64,000 nucleotides of DNA from Bipolaris cookei (taxonomy: Eukaryota; Ascomycota; Dothideomycetes; Pleosporales; Pleosporaceae): the NCBI GenBank assembly GCA_002286855.1, contig NRSV01000026.1, positions 343,005 to 407,004 of the forward strand. Reading direction: 5' to 3'. Below the pieces are notes generated by a model. The model ran no database searches and had not been told where the DNA came from. It worked only from the letters and a program-made list of their open reading frames with translations. The position numbers and the translations under genes are program-made. How positions within the stretch are numbered: position 1 is the first letter of the stretch; the number at the start of each line of letters is the position of its first letter. Positions 10,773 to 22,154 of the stretch are shown one piece after another.

Positions 10773-13096
10773 GTTGTGTGGGATGTTTGCTGCGAAGAAT
10801 CACTGAGCGCGAGTTTGCGTCACTCTGGGATAACTTTTTGAGACTCTTATCGATAAGCAACCCCTCCATTTCTTTTGCCACACCTAAGAACGTGATGCGC
10901 ATGAGCTGAGTGCTTGCATATATGCGGTCATCATTGCAGGAAAAGATACTTAACGAGTGTACTTCAATAAAAAGATGATGGGTTTGACTAGTAGGCTGAA
11001 TGACTTGTCTAACATGGTGACGCATTGCATATGTCGTAGTCAGCTGGCCTATCTAGACTTCTCATAGCTTTGCAGTATAATATGTTCATATACGAACCGA
11101 CAATGGTTTTGCTGCAGTACGTACGTAAGACCGAGAGATCTGCTATAACTGCTGAGCATAAATATCTTATCAGCTAACCTAGCTCTCGGCTTTATCACCC
11201 CGTAGTCTTAATCCAGGCAGCCCACCTATCCTCCGTAATCGCATGGCCAGCGGGATTAATATAATTCAGCTATTAAATTAAAAGAAAAGGAAAAGCCATC
11301 ACTCAGCAATCGGATCGGCTAGGAAAGCCATAGTATCCAGTTACAATGTAGCTACAGAAGCCAAGATCAAGATGGCTGGAATAGCCACGATAGCCAGAAC
11401 AACTAGCGTCATTGTTGAGCGTAGCAACTACAGATGCTACCTAGGCACTTCTATTGAATCGATCAAACTCCGCTATAGTCTTTTTCTATGCAAAGATCGC
11501 ATGTTGTGTCAGCAAGGATAGCCTACTGTCGTTCAAAATAAAAACAGCTGCTCAGAGCTGATTCTCTACCAACTTAGCCTAATTTAACTCTCTGTTAGAA
11601 TTAGGTCCTTTGCCATTATGACTATGTAATGGATGGTTCTGTTGGGGCTAAAAGTGGTTGTTGAGTGTGTAGATTGCTAACTATGTATAGGGCGGCTGAT
11701 TTAGGGCGGCGCCAAGTCATGGGAGTATTTTCAACACAATCCTTATAACTACAACTCTCGTTTATGTCTTTCGAGATATTGATTAGTCATTCTGGGACCT
11801 AAGAAGCAGGGATAGGATGAAAGGCAAGGTTTGAAGAGCGCCAACGAAATAATTGACAGCGTCAACCATGTCGGGAGGATCTCTCTCGCAAGCTAGTATG
11901 AGATTAAGTAGATGCTGTAGAATTGGCCAACACATTCTTAGGACGAGACACCTGCGATAGAACGTTGTTTAAGTTTTTAGTGCAAAAGTGTCTCGCTACC
12001 CTGTGTCTCGCTTCACACGAGGTGACGTTAGATAATCCACTCATCTTATACATCCAGATTTTAGTATTTTCCACTAGAAAGAGCGACCGAGCCTACAATG
12101 CGTTGGTAGCAGCACAAAGGTCCCGAAAGAAATAAAGCTTGGAATGTTGGTGGGTGAGCGCGCCACGATTGTTGGAAATCACAAAAAGCACCATGAGTTT
12201 CTCCAAGCACCGTTAAGTTTATAACGAAGTCGGCTATGGCACGGTAGTATCGTCGGGCTGCAAAAGGACAAGTAGTAGCGCACACTAAAGCACGTCAAAG
12301 GAGCACACTTGTCAATTTGTGGCTGGACTGCTATTTCATGAGGCTGTGTTTTTTAGTGAGCCATTCTTCAATGACCAGGCGAGCTTGTTCCCCCTTATGC
12401 CACTGAAGTCATAGTCTTGCGTCATATGAGTATGGTGGACGGCTGGCGCCACTTGACTTATCAGGTGTCTCTATGGCATGTACGACTGGAGAGTTTGCGG
12501 GTGTGATACTCTTAGAAAAGTGAGATGTAGGCATTCTTGACTAGTCTCTAAACTGCGACGTTGGAGCAAAGCGGTACTATGCGTGTGCGTGGACCGCAAC
12601 CAGTTCGCGGCGCATATGGCGGCCCAGTCTATATACCGCAGATACAAACAACCACGGCAGATGGCAACCAAAGCGCATCTCGGGATCTGTTCAGGGATAG
12701 CGGTGCAGATCTGGAGCTATATCGCGGAGATGGCGTCGAAAGTTGCCAGCGTTGATGTCATGGGCGTAGCTAGACCCTGAGTGCCCTGCTTCTCCTTACA
12801 GTCCAAGCGTCGATCTGAATTGGAGCTCAAGAGCTTAAATCCATCTCGAATCCCTCTCTCTGGACCCTGATTTTACACGATTGCCAGCTATCTGCATGGG
12901 GGTCCACTGTTTTGTACAATAATACCTGCATATCTTACTCCCAGTGCACGCACACCCCACCTCAAACGGGCCGAATCCAGTTAGAGCGACGTGAAGCTCA
13001 CAATACCCCTACGCTTCTCCTAAGCGCATTCACTTTCACGCCCCTCCTCAAACACATTCAATTCCTATCTCTACATATTAATACACTATACGCACA
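10773..13096. other. 2.3 kb gene-poor AT-rich interval
   Basis: No protein family, tRNA or clear terminal repeat was recognised. The segment about 11,050-11,900 is AT-rich and rich in TA dinucleotides with no frame longer than about 70 codons, which could be an old RIP-degraded repeat, but I found no matching copy in this window. Pyrimidine-rich sequence before 13,097 is the probable promoter of the PH-domain gene. Confidence 0.4.
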
Positions 13097-14638
13097 ATGT
13101 CGGCCCCTACATCTGCCACGAGTGAAATGCCATCGCGTACATTCACCAATCGCTCGGGCGACGATGATGCCATTCCAGGAGAAGACACCTCGGAGGTGAG
13201 CTGTTGGATGTCCATTCGAACAAACACGTCGCTAACAAATACATAGGTCACCAGGCTCTTTGCAGAGCGGTTACAAGCCTGGAAACACGCAGTCGGCTAC
13301 CTTGAAGACTACATTACCGCGACCGAAAAGACCAACCACGCACACGGCAAGGAGTATGAGCGGGTTTTGAAGGTTGGTGTTATATGTGCATCCCTTCTAC
13401 ACGCACGCTAAAATAACGCAGACGGTAAAAGACCCACTGAAGGAGGGCCACCACTTTGACCAGTCGCTTGGTGGTGTTGCAGGCATGTTTGAAAACATCC
13501 GATCAAACACCCAGGTATGCTGTCGCGAAAGGAGAAAACCGGGCTCTACTGACATCATTAGGGAATCTCCAACCAACACTACGAGACAGCCAAGCAACTC
13601 AAGAGTGCCATCCTCCCTATCTTCGAGCGTCTGCACAGCGAAATTAAGAACAAGAGCAAGGAACTCACAAAAGGCGCTGGCAAAGGTAGCAAGGCAGTGG
13701 ACAAGGCCCGCTTGCTTACTCAAAAACACATTGAGCTTCTCGGACAACATGCTGCCGCATTTGATTCGCATAGTGGCAGTCAGATGAAGGCTACTGACGA
13801 CCCCTACGTCCTAAAACGCGGCATCAACCACCGTCTGTACAAGCAGGTCCAGGAAGAAAACAACAACCGACAAGACCTTATCGCCGTGCAAAACTCTTTC
13901 GCACAGTTTGAAGCCCACATTATCCAGGAAATTCAACATGGCATGGGTCAATTCCTGCAAGTCGTCACCACGCAGGCCGAGCACACCAAAGCGGCGTACG
14001 GAGACATGGTTAGCACGTCTCAGCGCATTCCTCTCGACTTTGAGTGGAATGGCTTCATTCAGCGCAACAATAACGTTCTCATTGATCCCTCTGCTCCTGC
14101 ACGAACTTTGGCAGATATCAGCTTCCCCAATCAACACCACAGCGCGACTCAGCCTCTGATTTCAGGCTCGCTCGAAAAGAAGGGCAAGATTATGCGCTCC
14201 TATGACACAAACTACTACGTTGTGACGCCATCTAAATTCCTGCACGAGTTCAAAACGGACGATGACTTTGCCAAGGACCCCACTCCAGAGCTATCTCTGT
14301 ACCTTCCCGACTGCGTCGTTGGTGCAGTTAACGGCCAGAAGTTCAATGTAAAGGGCAAAGATGTGTCCAAGGGCAAGATTGGCGGCGCCTTCTCCATGAC
14401 GCATGAGGTGGGATTCAAGGCACACACGCCACAGGCTGCACAACAGTGGTGGGAGGTGATTCGCCAGGCTGCGGGTACGGTTACTGCCGAGGTGCCTGAT
14501 GCCAGCGTACCTACGAGTCCCATTTCACCAGTGGACAAGCAACCTGCTCCACTTCAGACACAGGGACTGGAAAAGACTGGATCCGCCGCAGGCTCTGCTG
14601 TGCCTGCTAGCGCCACAACTCCCGCGCCTGCCACATAG
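13097..14638 (+). CDS. Slm1/2-type BAR and PH domain protein
   Basis: Four exons, 13097-13195, 13247-13372, 13422-13514 and 13562-14638, all in phase 0, give 464 residues. The first 33 residues are disordered. A helical F-BAR-like region follows to about 290, with FAERLQAWKHAVGYLEDYI and FEAHIIQEIQHGMGQFLQ. A PH domain covers about 306-420 (LEKKGKIMRSYDTNYYVVTP to AQQWWEVIRQAAG). The tail is P/A/S/T-rich. This layout is that of Slm1/Slm2, phosphoinositide-binding TORC2 effectors at eisosomes of the plasma membrane. That function is from the family. The gene is tail-to-tail with the ALKBH1-like gene. Confidence 0.85.
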
Positions 14639-14859
14639 TGCCGTGCCTGCCGAGACGGCCAAGAACTAGACGGATAACTGGTGTCGTGTCTAAGGGCTAA
14701 CAGGCCCCTGAAAGAGAATAGGTTGAATGTTGCTTGTTGACATATTGGCTTTTATTGCGTACACTCATACCCCCATACACAGATGCAGTCGTGTTATACC
14801 CCTATCCCTAATAATGCCAGTACGCTTCTTACGTATCAATGAAAGTTTTAGTTCAAATA

Positions 14860-16008
14860 TCAATCCCACATTTGCCGCACGTTTAAATTGATCCTCTTGT
14901 CTGCCATCCACCCGGCCCAGTCTTGATACTCTCCAGTCTGGCCGCCTTCTTGCTGTACAGCACTACCAGGCCACAGTTTTAGATAGCCAGGACACGTCCC
15001 TGCCACAATCTGTGGAACGCCATGCCAGGCAAATCGGGAGGGCCCACTCATGTAAACTGCACTGCCGGATCTCAGCCTCAGCGTTAGAACCTTGTCACGC
15101 ACCTCGCCGTCTTCCTGGACATGCGAAGTACCAAGGACAAATATAGCATCGCATCCCAAGCTCACGCTGATGAGTCCCGTAGAGCTAGTCTCGGCAACGT
15201 CGCGATGCACACTTAGAGTGTCGCCTGGAGAATACAGATTTACAATTGCAGCTTCAGCTTTCGTACTGGGGAAAAGGGATTCCAGCATATCCTTGTTGTC
15301 TGCGGGGAATGGCGGGGGAGGTGTTGGAGGATACTGTTTTGCAGTCCAATCGTACTGGCCGCCCAGTGTTGTCCATCGCAGCTTCTTGTTGAGCAGTTGG
15401 CTGATGGAGAGGGGTTTGTGGACTGTGGGGTCGAGAGGCGTGGCGATGGCGGTGGATGAGGAAGGGGGGATAGAAAAGAAGGAAGAGTGGGACGGTGGAT
15501 AAGAGATGTTGTAGTGAGTGTGGATGTTTGTGAGATGGGCGGGGGACGAGAGGTCCCGGTGTAGCAGACGGGATAAGAGTATGGATTGGATTTCTGCGGG
15601 GAGGAGATAGGGGATGATGTGGAGACCTACCTTTTGTCAGGGCTGGAGGCGGGATGTGAAAGTTGGGATTTTTTAGATGGCGAGTGAAACTGGGTGGAGG
15701 GTGAAATACACGTGTTCCCTACCTGGCATGTCGTCGTGCTCGTAGACTGGGACTGAGTCGGGGATAGTCAAGTCTCCCAGAGCTACATGCTGGCCAGCAA
15801 AAGCCCGGAAAATAGCGGTCAGGTCTTTTGGGGCGTACTCTTTGACAACATGTACTCTAGTGTTGGTGGTCGATGCAGAGGCGTCATGGCTCGCCAGATC
15901 AATAATGTCCGAGTCATTGTTCAACGTATCCAACTTCATCTTTTGGTATTTCTTGTAGACATTGCGTATGCCATCAGGCGGCCGCTCATAGGGATCGAGG
16001 TCATGCAT
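14860..16008 (-). CDS. AlkB-family 2-oxoglutarate/Fe(II) dioxygenase, ALKBH1-like
   Basis: Two exons, 16008-15723 and 15626-14860, separated by a 96 bp intron, give 350 residues. The start MHDLDPYERPPDGIRNVYKKYQKMK matches the conserved N terminus of ALKBH1 proteins. The catalytic domain has the HxD pair in LSVHRDVAE, the distal His in FAWHGVP and the 2-oxoglutarate-binding Arg in INLNVRQMW. The region LRWTTLGGQYDWTAKQYP is the ALKBH1 substrate-lid block. ALKBH1 enzymes demethylate or oxidise bases in tRNA or DNA, in mitochondria or nucleus; substrate here is unknown. An upstream in-frame ATG at 16212 would add 68 residues without homology and would cover much of the divergent promoter with CDK1, so I chose 16008. 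The intron acceptor is GTAG at 15627-15630. Confidence 0.87.
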
Positions 16009-16399
16009 CCTGGCCCAGGGACGCAGTGAAGACTGCAAACGCAGGCAACCAACGGGCAATGGCACATGTAAGGGATTGTGGGGGGCAAGGGGGGACAGTG
16101 AGCCATTGACTAATCTCGCGTTTGCGGCTGATGGCGGCGCGTTGCCCGATGCGGCGAGGTGTTTACCCTCTCTGAAATTCCCATGCACAAACACCAACGC
16201 CAAACCCTCCATCCCGCTTCGTGACCCTCACAGTGGCTCCGCCCTCGCTCCCTCACGACTACTAACTACAGGTACAAATTACGTGAGATTGTCCAAACAA
16301 GAATCTCGTCTACCAATATACTGCTCATCTTGAACGCGGCTAAACAAACACGCCTGACCGCTTGTCGTCTGAAACATCCGCAATCGGCAGTCCGCCACC
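16009..16399. promoter_or_regulatory. shared upstream region of ALKBH1-like (-) and CDK1 (+) genes
   Basis: This 391 bp head-to-head spacer is open in frame with the ALKBH1-like gene up to 16,212, probably by chance. No specific factor sites were identified. Confidence 0.4.
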
Positions 16400-17529
16400 A
16401 TGGAGAACTACCAAAAGTTGGAAAAGGTCGGAGAGGGTATGGAGACATTTGTTCCGTAGAAATATCTGCATATTTTTACTAACACCTGCCAGGAACTTAT
16501 GGTGTTGTGTACAAGGCCCGCGACCTGACCACAAAGGACCAGCGCATTGTCGCCCTCAAGAAGATCCGCCTCGAAGCCGAAGATGAGGGCGTGCCCTCGA
16601 CTGCCATCCGCGAGATCTCCCTACTCAAGGAGATGAACGATCCCAACATTGTCCGCTTGCTGAATATTGTTCACGCCGACGGCCACAAGCTGTACCTCGT
16701 CTTCGAGTTCCTTGACCTCGATCTGAAGAAATACATGGAGGCGCTGCCAGTCAGCATGGGTGGACGAGGCAAGGCTCTGCCAGAAGGCTCTGGTCTCGCC
16801 GGTCAGACTCTGAACATGGACGACAAGACCGTAAAGAAGTTTATGATGCAGCTTTGCCAGGGCGTCCGGTACTGCCATGCTCACCGAGTGCTGCACCGCG
16901 ATCTCAAGCCCCAGAATCTGTTGATTGACAAAGAATGCAATCTCAAGTTGGCGGATTTTGGTCTGGCTCGCGCTTTTGGTGTGCCGCTACGAACATACAC
17001 CCACGAGGTACTGCGGCTGGCATATACAATAAAGACTCCTTTTCTGACACGAAGCAGGTTGTTACGCTATGGTACCGCTCCCCGGAGATTCTGCTCGGTG
17101 GCCGCCAGTACTCGACTGGTGTAGACATGTGGTCTGTTGGATGCATCTTCGCCGAGATGTGTACACGCAAGCCTCTCTTCCCCGGCGACTCTGAGATTGA
17201 TGAGATCTTCAAGATCTTCCGGTATGTGCACATCCCTTGCATAAGACACTGGGTTGCTAACAAAAACTAGTATTCTCGGTACACCCAGCGAGCAGGATTG
17301 GCCTGGTGTAACATCCTTCCCCGACTTCAAGCCCTCATTCCCCAAGTGGGCCAAGACGGATATTGCAAACATTGTCACCAACCTTGACGAAGTGGGCCTT
17401 GACCTGCTTGATGCGCTCCTCGTATATGACCCCGCTGGCCGCATCTCAGCCAAACAAACCGTCATCCATCCCTACTTTGGCGGGATGAACGGCGACACGC
17501 GCCACGAGTACAGCAACGGCTACCACTAG
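16400..17529 (+). CDS. CDC2: cyclin-dependent kinase 1 (Cdc2/Cdc28)
   Basis: Four exons, 16400-16436, 16493-17007, 17058-17221 and 17271-17529, with introns of 56, 50 and 49 bp, give 324 residues. The ATG sits in an optimal context (GCCACCATGG). The protein has the glycine loop GEGTYG with inhibitory-phosphorylation sites T14 and Y15, the cyclin-binding helix PSTAIRE, catalytic HRDLKPQN, the DFG motif and the T-loop TYTHEVVTLWYRSPE. Between the hinge and the catalytic loop is an insert of about 25 residues (VSMGGRGKALPEGSG...), usual in filamentous ascomycete CDK1. The product drives the cell cycle with B-type cyclins. It is the best supported gene in the window. Confidence 0.97.
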
Positions 17530-17932
17530 CAGTCCCTGGAGGATGCTACGACTATGATGCAATTTTGGTGGCTGCACAATTGTTGCAGGGCACACGAGAC
17601 GGTAGTGTCTACATGAGATTCCCGCTATGTTCTGGATACAAGGATTAGGGCTGTACCTCATCGGACAGCAAGCGGCGTTTAGGATGGGATATGTTACAAG
17701 AGCACATGCATCAAATATTACACTAGCACTATACTCTACATGATTGGATCGCCTATACCATGTGAATGTCGACAAATAAGAATGGGTTGAGACCCTGCCC
17801 TTTGGTGTTGCGAATACGCTATGACGTAGCGTGTCTGCCCCACTTCAGCCCTACGGCACGCGCTGAGTGCAGGCATGCATCCACGTACCAGGCCCATCCC
17901 TAGACAGTTGCGACGACGTTGTCCCTTAGGTC
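17530..17932. other. intergenic between CDK1 and GH18-UBA genes
   Basis: A 403 bp same-strand spacer: 3' UTR of CDK1 and upstream region of the next gene. No further feature is seen. Confidence 0.5.
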
Positions 17933-19251
17933 ATGGCTTCGTCAGCACCCAAGTTACTCCTCCCAGGAACTGGCCCTCGGCTTGTTGTATACCACCAAAC
18001 GTTTCACGATTCACAGGGCAACTACCACTCGTTACTGCCGCTGGTGGCCAACAACACGGGCATCACCCATGTCATTATCGCAGCCATCCATCTCAACGAG
18101 GGAGCGGGCAACATTACACTAAACGACCATCGGCCAGACGATACGCGGTACGATCAGCTATGGGGTGAGGTGAACTGGTTGCAAGGGAGCAGGGTCAAGG
18201 TGCTCGGCATGCTAGGTGGAGCAGCAAAAGGCAGCTATGAGAGGTTAAGCGGTGACGACGAGAGCGTAAGGACTCCCTTATATTTCTCTCAAGAAGAGCG
18301 AGTTCTCAAGTAACTAACATCCCCTCCTCCTCCAAACAGTTCGAGGCCTACTACACCCCCCTCCACGCCATCATCTCGCGCTACAAGCTCTCGGGCCTGG
18401 ACCTCGACGTCGAAGAAGAAATTCCCCTTTCCACAATCACACGCCTGATATCGCGTCTCCGCACCGACTTTGGCCCTGCCTTCCTCATCACCCTCGCTCC
18501 CGTCGCCACAGCACTCGTGCCTGACCCGAAAATCCCCGCTCATCTGCGCCCGCCCCGCCCCATGCTGGCCTCAGGCCCCAGTCCCAATCCGCTGCACCCC
18601 ACACTGCCGCACCTCAGCGGCTTCAGCTACCCCGAGCTCGAATGCAGTGTTTTCGGGAGAGAGGTGGCGTGGTATAACACGCAGTTTTACTGTGGGTGGG
18701 GCGACGCGGCAAGCACGCTGTGGTACGACGCCATTGTCGCTGCGGGCTGGAAACCAGAACGCGTAGTCATGGGTGTTGTGACGCACCCGGGGAACGGCGC
18801 CGGTCATGTTTCGCTGGCGACGCTGACGCAGAATTGTGCTGTGCTGCGGGATAAGTACAGGAATGTGGGTAAAGGATTTGGCGGGATCATGGGCTGGGAG
18901 TATTTTAATGCGGGGGATTGCGATGTCGATCTCGTGCATGTTGCTGGACTGGACTTGAAGAATAGTGAGACGGTGCAGGCGGGGTGGGTGGCCGCGCTCG
19001 GGAGGGTGTTGAGGACGGAGGAGCCGGAGCAGCAGACGCATACGAATCGCCCGTTGCAGAATGTCACGGCGGATCAGATTCGGAGTATGGTGACAAGACT
19101 GCCGCAGGCGAGTGCGCCGTGGCCGGATGAAGAGGTGCAGAAGCTGGTGGTGCTGGGGTTTCAGCGGCATGAAGCGGTTGCGGCGTTGAATGCTACGGAT
19201 GGAAATGTAGAGTTGGCGGCGGGATTTTTGTTTGAGCATTATCCGCAGTAG
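17933..19251 (+). CDS. GH18-like glycosidase fold with C-terminal UBA domain
   Basis: Two exons, 17933-18265 and 18340-19251, with a 74 bp intron containing the branch site CTAAC, give 414 residues. The fold looks like a GH18 barrel: RLVVYHQTFHD (strand 1), THVIIAAIHLN, VKVLGMLGG, then SGLDLDVEEE. The last corresponds to the GH18 motif DxxDxDxE with the catalytic Glu kept but the first Asp replaced by Ser. MGWEYFNAGD fits a late strand. Residues about 374-414 (WPDEEVQKLVVLGFQRHEAV to LFEHYPQ) look like a UBA domain, which binds ubiquitin. There is no signal peptide, so a cytosolic enzyme or lectin is more likely than a secreted chitinase. Substrate is unknown. Confidence 0.78.
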
Positions 19252-20315
19252 ATGGGTCTGGTGTTAGATTGCATATCGTGATATTGAATATATTGTACAC
19301 ATGTGTTGGAAGTCTCTTGTAATATCTGTACAACGTGACATGAAATGTTAGATAACGCAGGCTTCCAAGGTCACGTCAAGTTACTGATACAAATTCACAG
19401 GCACATATATTGCTCACAAAGAAATGTTGAAATATCAATATTCTCTGCATTGATTTTGGAGCAAAGGAAAAAGTGGGTATCCTCGGGCTACATACACATA
19501 CTCGCTAGCAACGAACTACCACAAAAAAAAACTAAAAGCCATACCACCCTCCCTGACCATTCGTCATTTAAACCCTGTCCTCTTTGCTACCTCAAACAAG
19601 TAGGAAAAAGGAAAAAGGGAAGGAAAAAAAACCCCCTCTAAACGGAGGTAATACTAATGCAGTCAATCGTAAATCTAAAATCTAAAAGTGGTATAGATGT
19701 CCAGTGCTTAGTAATGGAAAATGCAAGAATAAGGGAATATGAAGAATATCCCGTCACCCCACGTGTTTGAGCGCTTTCCTAAACCCAGACAACTCATCGA
19801 TTGCCTCGCGAAGAGACGGTGTGGACGACGAAGACGACGAAGACGACGATGATCGATTGCGAGTTCTTGGCTGCAGGACTTCCAGAAAAGCGCTGGAGCG
19901 GACCGAGCAGCTGCGGTCTCGACGAGCCAGTTCGGATGGTGGGACCGTCAGCCCCACACAATGTGTTTGCGGGGTATGTGGTAGCGAGTCGTCGGACGAG
20001 GTCGAGGAAAACGATAGTGTTGGCGTAAGTGCGGCGGTGTGTATACTGCTCATACGAACCCAATCATTAAGCAATGTTACTTCGTGTAAACATTAGGAGA
20101 GATTTGAAAGCAGGAAATAATGTGCTTTTGAGAGTGGGGATGATGGAAGCGACCGGGCATGCTTCAAGAAGAATGCAACAGTGCGCATGGTGCTGAAGAA
20201 ACGACATCTTCGGTGGCTGCTACGCTCTGCGTAAAGAGCAAGGCGCAGGCTCCTCAAAGACCGTCGTATGCCGATAATAGAACGGGGGAGAGAGGAAGAG
20301 AGTAAGATGGGTGTT
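19252..20315. other. interval after GH18-UBA gene, possible extra arrestin exon
   Basis: The stretch contains the 3' UTR of the GH18-UBA gene, an A-rich segment at 19,500-19,635 and a GAC/GAA trinucleotide run near 19,826-19,855. On the minus strand, 20045-19754 is open and could be a terminal exon of the arrestin gene (see findings). Nothing else is recognised. Confidence 0.4.
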
Positions 20316-22154
20316 TTACCTTCCATCATCACTGGTCCTTGGGCTCTGTCTCCTACTGTTCATTTGTGTATTCCGGTAGGTTTCCTCGTTCAGGGTATCC
20401 AGGCTACGAGCCGGACTAGGGGTCGTAGCTCTGCTGCTCCTGCTCCTGTTTGGAGAGCTCGGCCTCGATATCGCAATCTCGTATGAGGGAAGATTCATGT
20501 CCATGCCGCCAGGTGTTCGCGAACCTGCGGGGGTGCGTACAGCCGTATTATAGCTTGGGGTTCTGACTAGGGCATCCATGTCGTAATTTGATGTAGGGAG
20601 ATCAAAATATGCGGGCTCGCCGTTGTGAGCAGGGGTACTGTCACCCGACGAATTTTGCCTTGACGGTTGGAAATGTGTTGGGTGGTCGCTGTGGTTCATA
20701 CTGAGGTTTGCAAGACGATGCTGCAAAGCTGCTGCCGACGCACCACCGCCTGGTTGGTGCATTGCAGCGTCCAACGACGTGAGATCTTCGGCTGAGCCAC
20801 GCCTACTTTGTGCAAAAAATGGCGTGTTAGCACCACTGTTCATCATGCTGCGGTAGCCGCCGGGCGTCATGAAACCGGAAGGGTCAATATCGTTGTAGAG
20901 CTCATCCAACTGATGCAGTCCGTACGTAGGTGGGGCGTTCTGGTTGACCTCATCCTGGATCGCCTGCTGAGACAATATGTTCTGATCAACCACGACGCTT
21001 TGATCTTCATTTGGAAGTAGATTTGGCGATATGAAGAGGTGGACGTGATTTTTGACGAGCAGCTGACTGGTATGGCCTTCTGGATTCTTGAGGTTTACGT
21101 ATAAGCGCAGCTTGTGGCTCAAACGAATGTTCTCCGTGTCGACTGATTGCCGGCAGTTTTTGAGTGACTTTGGTAAATCAAGCGTCATGGAGAATCGATG
21201 CGACTCGTCGAATAAAGCATCGACGTCCTCTGTTCCGTTGGGAACTGTGTGTGCAGAGTTTTCAGGCATGTTGCCTTCAGTCAGTGCAACTTGCATTTCC
21301 AGCTGGTGACTGATGCGCCGACCAGCGTACTCTGCAAAGAGTTGGCGCGATTCAATCAACTCCATCTTAATTGTTGAAATCTCAACACCTTTTCTAAGAG
21401 GAATCAGAACAAAGTCTGCGGTTATTTGCGTTCCGACAATGTAGTTCTTCTGGGGGACGGTGATTTTGTAGGCAAGCTTGTTTGCCCAAATATCCTCGTT
21501 GATCTGCTCCATGGGCATGGACTCGAGCATGTCGCGGCCGAGCGTCCGGATTACGCGAATGTGCGTCGAGGCACTGAGCTGCTTGCTCATGTAACCCCTG
21601 TCTACAGTTGCCTTCAAGTTGTACACGATCCAGTTTGAGGGCAGCCCCTCGACACTCTGGTCGAGGTTCGCAGGCATCTTGAATTTAAAGTCCCACTCAT
21701 GGTATCCAGCATTGATCTTGTGTGCTTTGGTCTTGTGGCCGGTGTCAATGGGGAACAGGTGGAGTTCTTCGACGAGGAAGTTTGTTTTTTGCGTTATGGG
21801 CTGCGGAGTCACGGTATTGGTTAAATGCCACCTGCAGGCGCAAGAATGTTAGCATGCAACTAGATGGTGAGGCTGTGCCAGAAGGGGTGCTACCGTACGA
21901 AACTTTGCGAGTGCCTGTAAGTGTTATGCGCAAGCTACGCACTGACATGGACTCTGGGTTGTTCAGGATCAACTTGCCCTTGAGCTCTGTCTCATGCGAC
22001 TCGGATGACTCGCCGTAGAAGACGACAAAAGGCGAATCCGGCCTGCGGAACAGTTAGATACTCGGAATGCGAGAGTTTCAGTGGTGCAGGCGTACTTGAT
22101 CTCAAGGGCAGGTGTGGCATTTCTGCCAAACACTCCAACGCTTGGGCGAGGCAT
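20316..22154 (-). CDS. alpha-arrestin (arrestin N/C domains) with PPxY motif
   Basis: Three exons, 22154-22096, 22042-21899 and 21831-20316, with introns of 53 and 67 bp, give 572 residues. The protein starts MPRPSVGVFGRNATPALEIK. The arrestin-N sandwich includes FYGESSDSHETELKGKLIL and SVRSLRITLTGTRKVSW; the arrestin-C half contains AGRRISHQLEMQVALTEG. The PPTY motif in NAPPTYGLHQL and the LPSY in NLPSYEIA could recruit WW domains of an Rsp5/HulA ubiquitin ligase. The last 150 residues are S/T/P-rich. Such adaptors direct ubiquitination and endocytosis of transporters. The stop at 20316 overlaps a good donor (GGAAG/GTAAAAC), so an additional terminal exon is possible. The family is sure; the orthologue (CreD/ApyA-like or other) is not. 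Confidence 0.85.
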
